Part shown: positions 55,245-63,047 of the stretch, piece after piece | How positions within the stretch are numbered: position 1 is the stretch's first letter | Layout of the letters: the number at the start of each line of letters is the position of its first letter | Assembly (NCBI RefSeq): GCF_024436065.1 | Contig: NZ_JANFNS010000001.1 | Location: 620,001-684,000, forward strand | DNA from: Saccharibacillus sp. JS10 | GTDB lineage: Bacteria; Bacillota; Bacilli; Paenibacillales; Paenibacillaceae | Direction: 5' to 3' | Length of the DNA: 64,000 nucleotides | The notes under the pieces: generated by a model | What the model saw: the letters and a program-made list of their open reading frames with translations, nothing else | Database searches by the model: none | Told to the model about the DNA's origin: nothing | Position numbers and translations under genes: made by a program

Positions 55245-55457
55245 TTATTCGTACAAAGCATCGCGTAGCTTCGTGGACTTATTCGGTTTGCGTCCATTTG
55301 CTTTGAGCAATGCTTCGCGTAATCGCTTGTTTTGTGCTTCGGTCTCTTTCAGACGATGTAACAATTCTTCGATCCATTTGGAATCTTCAGCATTTAATAC
55401 GCCGGATTGTTGCAACCGCTGAAAGTGTTCTGCGTCACTGACAGTAGGTTCGTTCAT
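55245..55457 (-). CDS. Small coiled-coil protein of unknown function
   Basis: 70 residues, highly charged. A central helix (EDSKWIEELLHRLKETEAQNKRLREALLKA) has heptad spacing of a short coiled coil; the C-terminus is basic. No family recognised. An AAAGGATG site precedes ATG 55457. It ends 38 bp before lpdV on the same strand and may be read together with it. Confidence 0.65.
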   Translation of the reverse strand: MNEPTVSDAEHFQRLQQSGVLNAEDSKWIEELLHRLKETEAQNKRLREALLKANGRKPNKSTKLRDALYE

Positions 55458-55555
55458 AAAATGTCATCCTTTCATTTCTATACGCCAAAATCGGCTCATA
55501 AATCTAGCATACCACGATACGAGTAATTGGCGCATTTTTCTTCGCTCGCTATCTA

Positions 55556-55594
55556 TTGACCAATAGTTCTATCTGTTATACTATAAATATAACA
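55556..55594 (+). promoter_or_regulatory. Promoter and overlapping operator of the GntR gene
   Basis: TTGACC (55556-55561), 17 bp, TACTAT (55579-55584). A dyad, TGTTATA (55574-55580) and TATAACA (55588-55594), is centred on the -10 box. YtrA-type GntR repressors bind TGTT/AACA-type dyads and usually control their own operon, so this is a likely autoregulatory operator. Confidence 0.65.
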
Positions 55595-55619
55595 AGTAAA
55601 TATAGAAAGGAGTCTGCTT

Positions 55620-56027
55620 ATGTTTATCGAACTCAATTTACAATCGGATATTCCGATCTATAAGCAGTTGACCGACCAGTTAGTTGAAGGAATCGCGTCC
55701 GGTATTTTAAAAGCAGGTCAGCCGCTTCCTTCGGTTCGCACGCTTGCTGCTGATTTGGGAATCAATCTCCATACCGTCAACAAAGCTTATCAATTGTTAA
55801 AACAAGACGGCTTTCTCGAAATCCACCGCAAACAAGGTGTTATTGTACAGCCCGGTAATCTTCCGCCTTCCGACCAAGCTTTTTTAGACAAGCTGGAGCG
55901 CGATCTGCGTCCACTTGCCGCCGAAGCCATCGCACGGGGTACATCGCAACAAGAATTGGAACAAATTATCGCTTCATTGTATGAACGTATTCAAAATCCC
56001 CCATCTCAAGGAGGCGCTTCTTCATGA
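55620..56027 (+). CDS. GntR family regulator, YtrA subfamily
   Basis: 135 residues. N-terminal winged helix with PIYKQLTDQLVEGIASGILKAGQPLPSVRTLAADLGINLHTVNKAYQLLKQDG, then a short C-terminal helical tail in place of a large effector domain, as in YtrA. AGAAAGGAG precedes the ATG. The stop overlaps the membrane-protein gene by 4 bp. Such pairs usually regulate their own membrane protein or transporter genes. Confidence 0.92.
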   Translation: MFIELNLQSDIPIYKQLTDQLVEGIASGILKAGQPLPSVRTLAADLGINLHTVNKAYQLLKQDGFLEIHRKQGVIVQPGNLPPSDQAFLDKLERDLRPLAAEAIARGTSQQELEQIIASLYERIQNPPSQGGASS

Positions 56028-57124
56028 ATCCATCTGTATTATTCCCCTTACTTATTGCTGTAATCGATCTGGTATGGTTGTTGGTTCTGATCGGTATTCC
56101 GCTGCTCACGCCTTCTTTCTTATTCGGTGTCTATGTTCCGCAAGAAGATCGCAAGCTTCCGCAAGTTGCGCGGATACGTCGAATATTTATTTTGTTAAGC
56201 GTAGCCGTGGCACTGATCGGGATAATCTTCGCATTCGCTTTTTACGCTTGGAGTAGTGGATCGGCAAATCTTGCTTTACTCGGACTTCTTATCCCTCAAA
56301 TCGTAGGCATGATTGTCGTATGGAACGTCTGCCGTCGCCAAGCTTTGTCCCTGAAATCTGTGCAGAATTGGAAAGCTCCAGATGTCTCCAAACGAACGGC
56401 TTATATCGGTAGCGATCGCGAATCAGTAAAAGCCGGAGCTTCCACTTGGCTGTATGGGCTGCATCTCGCAATCATTGCGTTAACTGTGATCTTGGTCGCG
56501 ATCAACTGGGAACGTATTCCGAATCCGATTCCTGTTCATTTCGATATGGCAGGTCTGCCTGACCGTTATGCGGAAAAAACATTTTCTGGCGTCTATATGC
56601 TCACGATGATTCAGCTATTGTTTACTGCAATATGTCTGGGCACGCATCTTATGATTCGTCGCATGCGGCAAAATCTTAATCCGTCTACCCCTCAAGCTTC
56701 GCTTAATAAACAAATCCAGCTTCGCTCTATAAACACTTGGATGTTGTTCTCTATTTCGTTGATTGTGACGGTGATGCTAAGTTGGATTCAAATCCGCAGT
56801 ACATCCAGTTTCACGGGCACCCTTCCAATTGGCTTCGCCGCTGCTTTCTTGCTTTTATTGCTAATCCCGATCGTAGCTTTCTTGGTTGTACTACGCCGCC
56901 GCGGTCTGCAAGAAGAAGGAATCAATCGCTACCATAGCGAAGATCAATTTTGGCGAGGCGGCGTATTTTACTTCAATCCGCAAGATCCGTACTTGTTCAC
57001 TGAAAAACGCGCAGGCTTAGGCTGGACATTCAACTTTGCCCGTCCGCTTGGCTGGTTATTGATGGCGGCGATCATCTTGCTACCTTTGACCGCAATTGTG
57101 ACAACCATGATGTTGCAAAGTTAA
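56024..57124 (+). CDS. DUF1648/DUF5808-type membrane protein
   Basis: 366 residues with about eight membrane helices. A DUF1648 segment lies at about 160-200 (INWERIPNPIPVHFDMAGLPDRYAEKTFSGVY), as in SdpI-like proteins; the C-terminal EDQFWRGGVFYFNPQDPYLFTEKRAGLGWTFNFARP is typical of DUF5808. Members are linked to peptide-toxin immunity or envelope stress, but the function here is unproven. Translationally coupled to the GntR gene by a 4-bp overlap and ended by the terminator at 57145-57176. Confidence 0.85.
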   Translation: MNPSVLFPLLIAVIDLVWLLVLIGIPLLTPSFLFGVYVPQEDRKLPQVARIRRIFILLSVAVALIGIIFAFAFYAWSSGSANLALLGLLIPQIVGMIVVWNVCRRQALSLKSVQNWKAPDVSKRTAYIGSDRESVKAGASTWLYGLHLAIIALTVILVAINWERIPNPIPVHFDMAGLPDRYAEKTFSGVYMLTMIQLLFTAICLGTHLMIRRMRQNLNPSTPQASLNKQIQLRSINTWMLFSISLIVTVMLSWIQIRSTSSFTGTLPIGFAAAFLLLLLIPIVAFLVVLRRRGLQEEGINRYHSEDQFWRGGVFYFNPQDPYLFTEKRAGLGWTFNFARPLGWLLMAAIILLPLTAIVTTMMLQS

Positions 57125-57144
57125 CTCAAAATGAATAAAAATTT

Positions 57145-57176
57145 AGACCGGGAAGCTTTCTTTCCCGGTCTTTTTT
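57145..57176 (+). terminator. Terminator after the GntR-membrane protein pair
   Basis: AGACCGGGA / TCCCGGTCT hairpin with T6 on the plus strand. It isolates the next operon from the GntR unit. Confidence 0.88.
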
Positions 57177-57215
57177 ATCTCCAAAAAAATAAGAACATAA
57201 GTTCCTTTTATTTAC

Positions 57216-57244
57216 TTGACTCCCTTCTGCTACGGTGTTAGTTT
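57216..57244 (+). promoter_or_regulatory. Possible promoter of the STM4015-4011 operon
   Basis: TTGACT (57216-57221), 17 bp, TAGTTT (57239-57244); the -10 is a poor match. It lies about 45 bp before the first gene, after the preceding terminator. Confidence 0.35.
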
Positions 57245-57290
57245 GTGTGTAGGTTGTAACGTATTCTACATAGGCTAAGGAGGATGTAAG

Positions 57291-58142
57291 ATGACAGAAA
57301 TCAAACTTGAGATCGGTTATGAAGAGTACGAAGACGGACAGAAAATGAGCGTGTTGATTGAAGAATTGGCACAAAAGCCGGAAGCCAGCACTTTGTCGAG
57401 TCTGGTCATTGGCAATTGGGGCGGTGCTTATGAAGACTCTTCGCAAGCGCTAGTCGATATGTTGATTCAATACAAAGACCACTTCCCTGCGCTTCGCAAA
57501 TTGTTTATCGGAGATATGGAATCCGAAGAATGCGAAGTCTCTTGGATTATGCACGGCAATCTAAATGGGTTGTTTGCCGCTTTCCCGGCGCTTCAATCGT
57601 TAACGATCAAAGGCAGCAGCGGGCTGGAGCTTGGAGAAATTCGGCATGAACGCTTGGAAGAACTGATTATTATTTGCGGAGGTCTTCCTGCAAACGTATT
57701 GGCTTCAATCGCGGAAGCTCAACTTCCGGCTCTCCAAAAACTCGAATTATACATAGGCGTAGAAGATTACGGATTCGACGGAACTCTCGAAGACGTAATG
57801 TCCGTTGCCAAACCGGGACTATTCCCGAACTTAACTTATCTGGGTCTCAAAAATAGCGAAATTCAAGACGAGATCGCAGCTGCAATTGCAGATTCTGAAT
57901 TGTTAGAAAGTCTGGAGACATTGGATTTGTCCGACGGTACATTAAGCGATGTCGGAGCAGAAGCTTTGCTTGCCAGCGACCGGATTCGCAAATTACCGAA
58001 GCTTGATCTGCAATATCATTATCTATCCGAAGAGATGATGCGCCGCGTGGCAACCGAACTTCCGAATGCTGATATCAGTGACCGTCAAGAAACGGATCAT
58101 TATGACGGCGAAGAGTATCGCTATCCGGCATTGACGGAATGA
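57291..58142 (+). CDS. STM4015 family LRR-like protein
   Basis: 283 residues with irregular leucine-rich repeats through most of the length: FPALRKLFIGDM, FPALQSLTIKGSSGLELGEIRHERLEELIIICGG, LPALQKLELYIGVEDYG, FPNLTYLGLKNSEIQDEIAAAIADS, LESLETLDLSDGTLSDVGAEALLAS and LPKLDLQYHYLSEEMM. It ends DRQETDHYDGEEYRYPALTE, the family tail as I recall it. No signal peptide, so a cytoplasmic scaffold or substrate-binding protein is likely. TAAGGAGGA precedes the ATG. First gene of a tight five-gene set with STM4014 to STM4011 homologues; overlaps the next gene by 4 bp. Confidence 0.85.
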   Translation: MTEIKLEIGYEEYEDGQKMSVLIEELAQKPEASTLSSLVIGNWGGAYEDSSQALVDMLIQYKDHFPALRKLFIGDMESEECEVSWIMHGNLNGLFAAFPALQSLTIKGSSGLELGEIRHERLEELIIICGGLPANVLASIAEAQLPALQKLELYIGVEDYGFDGTLEDVMSVAKPGLFPNLTYLGLKNSEIQDEIAAAIADSELLESLETLDLSDGTLSDVGAEALLASDRIRKLPKLDLQYHYLSEEMMRRVATELPNADISDRQETDHYDGEEYRYPALTE

Positions 58143-59416
58143 TGTCTTCAAGTGGGAGTCTGCATGATTCATTAGCTGAAGCTCATCGTACACCGATGCT
58201 TTTGATTGCTCATGCGGACAACGAGCGCACGACAGGGATTTCTCAAGCTTTGCGTTCTCTGGATTTGCCGGCTCCTGTTATCGTCACTTACGAACAGCTG
58301 TTAAGCGGTGTTTCTTTGCAGGAAGCTGCCCTTCAGGCTGGTTTGCCCGCAGGCGTAACACCGCTGATTCGTATCGATGCACCCGGCGAACATTTTGGCG
58401 TTGAACGCTCATTGATTGCTTTGGGTGCACCGGATCATGATCAAAACGATCTTTTGCTACCCTTGCGTGACCGCAAAGATCCGTATCGTCTAAGCGCCCG
58501 CGACGCTTATGCGTTGGAAGAACATCCCGTGCGCTTGCTGCATCCTTCGCAGTGGTTTCGCGGATTTTGCCGTTTACTCCAACGTATTGAGACGGAAGCT
58601 TACGAAGCTTGGCGGAATGTACGCTTTTGGAACGATCCGGCAGAAATTGCGATCATGTTCGATAAACGAGTATGCCATACGCGGCTAAGCCAAGCTGGTG
58701 TAAATGTGCCAACGTTGCTTGCCGAACCGCATCTATTGACCGGTTACGAAGCGTTACGCGAACAGATGCGGCAAAAACGGATGTACCGGGTATTTCTCAA
58801 ACTTGCTTTTGGTTCGGGTGCCTCAGGCATTATCGCGTATCAGATTAATCCGAGAACGGGTGCCGAGATCGCGATCACGACTCTAAATGCCGAAGTCTAC
58901 GTGCAGCGTCCCGGTGTTTTTTACAATTCTAAAAAAGTCCGTACGCTGACCGATTCCGAAAATATTCGAACGTTAATCGGATATTTGTGCGGGCACGGGA
59001 TACATGCGGAGCGTTGGATTCCCAAACCTTCTATAGAAGGACGTCCTCTCGATCTTCGGCAATTGGTCGCTTTTGAAGCTACGGGGCATACCGTCGTCCG
59101 CGCCGGAGAAAGCCCGATTACGAATCTTCATCTGCGCAGCCAGAGGCTTTCTCCGCATGAGTCGGGTTTAAGCGAAGATATTTTGAACGCTGCAAAACAT
59201 GAAGCATTAGCCGCAATGTGTGCTTTTCCAAACAGTGCTTCGGCAGGTATCGATGTTCTAACGGATCGGCATAGCGGGCGCGCTTATATCGCGGACGTGA
59301 ATCCGTTTGGCGATCTGATTCGGCGCGTGCAGCACGAAAATTTGGACCCCTATACTTGGGAAATCAAACGCTGGTTGAACCATGGAATACATGCAAGGAG
59401 GAGTCAAAATGTCTAA
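58139..59416 (+). CDS. STM4014 family ATP-grasp-like protein
   Basis: 425 residues. The N-terminal domain (about 1-130) is pre-ATP-grasp-like; then IMFDKRVCHTRLSQAGVNVPTLL, FLKLAFGSGASGIIAYQ (the ATP-binding Lys and Gly-rich loop, about residues 217-233), EAERW-like region HAERWIPKPS, and the C-terminal Mg site YIADVNPFGDLI. These are ATP-grasp features, which suggest ligation of a carboxylate to an amine or thiol; the substrate is unknown. It overlaps the STM4015 gene by 4 bp and the next gene by 8 bp. Confidence 0.82.
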   Translation: MMSSSGSLHDSLAEAHRTPMLLIAHADNERTTGISQALRSLDLPAPVIVTYEQLLSGVSLQEAALQAGLPAGVTPLIRIDAPGEHFGVERSLIALGAPDHDQNDLLLPLRDRKDPYRLSARDAYALEEHPVRLLHPSQWFRGFCRLLQRIETEAYEAWRNVRFWNDPAEIAIMFDKRVCHTRLSQAGVNVPTLLAEPHLLTGYEALREQMRQKRMYRVFLKLAFGSGASGIIAYQINPRTGAEIAITTLNAEVYVQRPGVFYNSKKVRTLTDSENIRTLIGYLCGHGIHAERWIPKPSIEGRPLDLRQLVAFEATGHTVVRAGESPITNLHLRSQRLSPHESGLSEDILNAAKHEALAAMCAFPNSASAGIDVLTDRHSGRAYIADVNPFGDLIRRVQHENLDPYTWEIKRWLNHGIHARRSQNV

Positions 59417-60212
59417 CCCCCGCGATTCTATCGATATGAACCAAGTCGTCGGAACGCATGATTTACTTATGATTACACTGGATACGCTCCGTTTCGACGC
59501 TGCGGTATTGGAGCAAGAAAACTGTCCGAATCTATGCGGAGATGGAGTATGGGAAAAACGGCATTCACCGGGTAGCTTTACCTATGCGGCGCATCACGCG
59601 TTTTTCGGCGGCTTTTTGCCGACTCCAGCGAACACCGATAAAGCTTCGCATGTCCGTTTGTTTCATTCTCGCGGAACTGGGCTCAAAACACATCCGAAGA
59701 CTTGGTTGTTCGATACACCCGATATCGTATCGGGGCTAGCCGCTGAAGGGTATCGAACGTTATGTATCGGCGGCGTAATCTTTTTCAGCAAAAAGGTTCC
59801 GCTGGCGCGCGTATTGCCGAATTATTTTCAGCGCAGCTTTTGGCGAATGAATTTCAGCGTTACGAATCCGCAGTCTACGAAAAACCAAGTCGATCATGCG
59901 ATCAAATTACTTGCCGATATTCCGCTGAACGAACGTTTCTTTTTATTTATCAATGTGTCTGCGATTCATGGGCCTAATCATATCTTTTCTCCCGGTGCCA
60001 AACACGATTCTGTCGAAACCCAGCGAGCGGCTCTGCGTTATGTAGACGCTGAACTCGGTCGATTGTTTGAAGTCATCCGAGCACGCCGCAATCCGGCATT
60101 TTGCATGGCTTTTTCCGATCATGGTACGGCGTATGGCGAAGACGGGTATCAAGGTCATCGCTTAGCGCACGACACCGTCTGGAACGTCCCTTACCGAGAA
60201 TTCATGTTATAA
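59409..60212 (+). CDS. STM4013/SEN3800 family hydrolase (alkaline phosphatase fold)
   Basis: 267 residues with the alkaline-phosphatase/sulfatase fold. LLMITLDTLRFDA near residue 20 gives metal-binding Asp; the nucleophile position is probably Thr in GSFTYAAHHAFFGG. FLFINVSAIHGPNH and CMAFSDHGTAYGEDGYQGHRLAHDT supply the second metal site. The sulfatase motif CxPxR is absent, so phosphoester or phosphonate chemistry is more likely than sulfate ester cleavage. ATG at 59409 follows AAGGAGGAG; no signal peptide. Confidence 0.82.
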   Translation: MSNPRDSIDMNQVVGTHDLLMITLDTLRFDAAVLEQENCPNLCGDGVWEKRHSPGSFTYAAHHAFFGGFLPTPANTDKASHVRLFHSRGTGLKTHPKTWLFDTPDIVSGLAAEGYRTLCIGGVIFFSKKVPLARVLPNYFQRSFWRMNFSVTNPQSTKNQVDHAIKLLADIPLNERFFLFINVSAIHGPNHIFSPGAKHDSVETQRAALRYVDAELGRLFEVIRARRNPAFCMAFSDHGTAYGEDGYQGHRLAHDTVWNVPYREFML

Positions 60213-60228
60213 AAAAGGAGCGATCCCT

Positions 60229-61593
60229 ATGACCCATACGTTCGTCGACCTTAACGAGCAGGCTAAAGCTTGGAAACAAGAGCTGGAAGCCGCTCCTTAC
60301 CGTTCGTATCTCTACTCTTATCCACACAAGACAGCTTATCAGACATTTGATCAACCTAAGTCTTTAGCCGAGCTATGGAAAAATGAACCTGCCGAGACTT
60401 TTTTTCTGTACATGCATATCCCGTTTTGCGGGGCGCGTTGCGGATTTTGTAATCTATTCACATTGCCTGACAAGCGTCAAGACGTACACGAACGTTATAT
60501 CGATGCTTTAGAAAGACAAGCCAAACAATGGGCGCCGTTGGCTTCCCGTCCTTTTGCACGTTTTGCGATCGGCGGCGGTACGCCCACTCTGTTGCAACCT
60601 CATCTGTTGACACGCTTATTCGATATCGCGGAGCAAACGATGGGGCTTGATCCGTCTGTCGCTTCGATCTCTGTGGAGACATCGCCTGAGACGGTCGATC
60701 CCGAACGGTTACAGATTCTCAAACAACGTGGAACAGATCGAATCAGTATGGGAATTCAAAGTTTTATCGAAAGCGAAGCCGCCGCAATCTACCGTCCGCA
60801 AAAACCGGATGAAGTACGCCGCGCTTTGGAATTACTTAAACGTTTTGATTTTCCGTTATTGAATCTGGATTTGATCTATGGCTTACCGGGGCAAACGCTC
60901 GAGACTTGGTTGTATTCCTTGGAGCAAGCACTTAGCTACGAGCCGGGCGAGATCTTTTTATATCCGCTGTATACCCGAGAACACACCATTCTCAAGCCGG
61001 GCGATGTTCAAGGTGGCGGCGAAGACGATCTACGGATGACGTTTTATTTGGCGGCTTGCCAAGTGCTCGAAGAACGCGGATATGAACAATTTTCAATGCG
61101 GCGTTTTGCTCGGAAAAACAGTACAGGATTTCATGCTTCCAAGCGTCCGCTCCACTATGGCTGTCAAGAAGAAGGCATGATGGGTCTTGGATGCGGGGCT
61201 CGTTCCTATACGCAGCATGTGCATTACGCTTCGCGCTATGGAGTGAGCCGAAAAGCAACGGAAAGTATTATTGCCGATTATGTCGCGGCGGAAAAATACG
61301 ATGCTGCCGACTATGGCTATGAGCTGAGCACCGACGAACGCAAACGGCGGTTTGTATTAAAAGGAATATTGCACCGCGAAGGACTATCAATTGCTGAGTA
61401 CACCGAACGTTTCGGAACCGAAATGTTGCAGGATCTGCCGCAGCTTGCTTTATTAACGCAATCGGGGCTGGCGACGAACGATAATGGCATTTTGCGAATG
61501 GGTCGTGAAGGTCTAGGTTATTCCGATGCGATCGGGGATTGGTTAATCTCGGATAACGTACGTCATCAGATGCAGACCTTTATATTGCCATGA
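60229..61593 (+). CDS. STM4012 family radical SAM protein (HemN-like)
   Basis: 454 residues. The radical SAM cluster motif CGARCGFCN lies near residue 66, after LYMHIPFC as in HemN/HemW proteins; FAIGGGTPTLL, VETSPETV, RISMGIQSF and DLIYGLPGQT follow. A C-terminal winged-helix-like part resembles HemN (KGILHREGLSIAEYTERFG). Unlike HemN it sits in a dedicated cluster, so a different substrate is likely. AAAGGAG precedes the ATG; overlaps the next gene by 4 bp. Confidence 0.87.
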   Translation: MTHTFVDLNEQAKAWKQELEAAPYRSYLYSYPHKTAYQTFDQPKSLAELWKNEPAETFFLYMHIPFCGARCGFCNLFTLPDKRQDVHERYIDALERQAKQWAPLASRPFARFAIGGGTPTLLQPHLLTRLFDIAEQTMGLDPSVASISVETSPETVDPERLQILKQRGTDRISMGIQSFIESEAAAIYRPQKPDEVRRALELLKRFDFPLLNLDLIYGLPGQTLETWLYSLEQALSYEPGEIFLYPLYTREHTILKPGDVQGGGEDDLRMTFYLAACQVLEERGYEQFSMRRFARKNSTGFHASKRPLHYGCQEEGMMGLGCGARSYTQHVHYASRYGVSRKATESIIADYVAAEKYDAADYGYELSTDERKRRFVLKGILHREGLSIAEYTERFGTEMLQDLPQLALLTQSGLATNDNGILRMGREGLGYSDAIGDWLISDNVRHQMQTFILP

Positions 61594-62462
61594 ACATAAC
61601 GCTGTATTTTCGCGGATCGTTGTCGTCTTGCAATTATTCATGCCCGTATTGTCCGTTCAGCAAAAATAAAGATAGCGCCGAGACTTTAGCGAAAGATCGA
61701 CAACAAGTCGAGACTTTCGTGAACTGGGTTGCCGCGCAGCAATCGTCAGGTCATCGCTTCTCGATTTTTTTCAATCCTTACGGCGAAGGTCTGGTTCATG
61801 CTTGGTATCGCGAAGCGATGATCACGCTCTCTCATACGCCGCATATCGATCGTGTCGCGATTCAAACGAATTTGTCTGCGAAGCTAGATTGGACAGATTC
61901 ACTGAATCCGAACACTGCTGCTTTTTGGGCAACGTATCACCCCGGAGAAACGGAAGAAAAACGCTTTTTATCCCGCTGCTTCGATCTGATTGAACGTCAA
62001 ATTTCACTCAGCGTAGGTAGCGTTGGGGTACGCAGCGCTTTTGAGCGAATCGAATCGATTCGACGAGAACTGCCTGAAGATGTATATGTCTGGGTGAATG
62101 CGTTCAAAGATCGCAAAAATTATTATCAACCTCACGAGATCGAGCGTCTTCGCGCAATCGATCCTTTGTTCGAACTGAATCTGCCGGATTACGAAAGTCT
62201 CAACCATCCTTGCCGTACCGGAGAAACGGTCTTTTTTGTCCAAGGTTCCGGCATCGTTAAGCGTTGTTATAGCGACCGGCGTGTGATTGGTCATCTTTAC
62301 CGGGACGGATTAGAAGGGTTGTCGAAAACTCGCCCTTGTCAAATGAAAAGTTGCGGCTGTTATATTGGTTACGTGCATATGCCGGAGCTTGAAATGGAAC
62401 GTCATTACGGTGAAGGCTTGCTGGAACGGCAACGTTTGAAAGAAACGTATATGAACCGATAA
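61590..62462 (+). CDS. STM4011 family radical SAM protein
   Basis: 290 residues. Radical SAM motif CNYSCPYCPF (C-x3-C-x2-C) near residue 14, then IFFNPYGEGLVH and VAIQTNLS in the barrel. The C-terminal part has more Cys (NHPCRTGETVFFVQGSGIVKRCYSDRR and RPCQMKSCGCYIG), which looks like a shortened auxiliary-cluster (twitch/SPASM-like) domain as in peptide- and sugar-modifying enzymes. Its ATG overlaps the STM4012 gene stop by 4 bp. Substrate unknown. Confidence 0.85.
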   Translation: MNITLYFRGSLSSCNYSCPYCPFSKNKDSAETLAKDRQQVETFVNWVAAQQSSGHRFSIFFNPYGEGLVHAWYREAMITLSHTPHIDRVAIQTNLSAKLDWTDSLNPNTAAFWATYHPGETEEKRFLSRCFDLIERQISLSVGSVGVRSAFERIESIRRELPEDVYVWVNAFKDRKNYYQPHEIERLRAIDPLFELNLPDYESLNHPCRTGETVFFVQGSGIVKRCYSDRRVIGHLYRDGLEGLSKTRPCQMKSCGCYIGYVHMPELEMERHYGEGLLERQRLKETYMNR

Positions 62463-62480
62463 TGTAGGAGGATAAGGAAC

Positions 62481-63014
62481 GTGAGGAATACCGCAAATGA
62501 TGCTTCGATCGGTCGCACGATCTGGTTGACGGGATTGCCGTGTTCAGGCAAAACGACAACGGCGATCGCGCTACAAGCCGAATTATCCGCGCAAGGAGTC
62601 TCTGCCCAAGTGCTTGATGGAGATGAACTCCGTCGTCAGATTGGCAACGAGCTAGGATTTAGCCGCGAAGATCGGTTCGAGAATGTTCGCCGCGCTGTCT
62701 ATGTGTCCGGGCTACTTAATAAACATGGCGTCACCACAATCGTATCGCTCATTAGCCCGTATATTGCGATGCGCGATTATGCTCGCTCACAACTTCCTCA
62801 TTTTGTGGAAGTTCATATCGATTGTTCACTACAAGAATGTGAACGACGGGATGTGAAAGGCATGTATGCCAAAGCTCGTCTTGGTGAGATTACGTCTTTT
62901 ACCGGAGTCTCGGATGTGTATGAAATCCCGCCTTCTCCCGATCTGACTTTGCATACCGATCAGTATTCATTACAAGAAAATATAGCCCGCTTGTTAAAAG
63001 CGCTTGATGGTTAA
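62481..63014 (+). CDS. cysC: Adenylyl-sulfate (APS) kinase
   Basis: Phosphorylates adenosine 5'-phosphosulfate to PAPS. 177 residues with P-loop GLPCSGKTT near residue 18, LDGDELRRQIG, LGFSREDRFENVRR, SLISPYIAMRD and CSLQECERRDVKGMYAKARLGEITSFTGVSDVYE. All core motifs are intact. The start is GTG, 9 bp after a GGAGG run. It lies 18 bp after the STM4011 gene, so it probably belongs to that operon. No sulfate adenylyltransferase or sulfotransferase gene is nearby. Confidence 0.92.
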   Translation: MRNTANDASIGRTIWLTGLPCSGKTTTAIALQAELSAQGVSAQVLDGDELRRQIGNELGFSREDRFENVRRAVYVSGLLNKHGVTTIVSLISPYIAMRDYARSQLPHFVEVHIDCSLQECERRDVKGMYAKARLGEITSFTGVSDVYEIPPSPDLTLHTDQYSLQENIARLLKALDG

Positions 63015-63047
63015 AGATTTTATAAAGTTGACGTCAGGAGGACGAGT

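Noticed and set aside
60229-61593. Annotation as coproporphyrinogen III oxidase (HemN)
   Set aside because: The fold and LYMHIPFC motif are HemN-like, but the cluster context fits the STM4012 family, and heme genes are not nearby.
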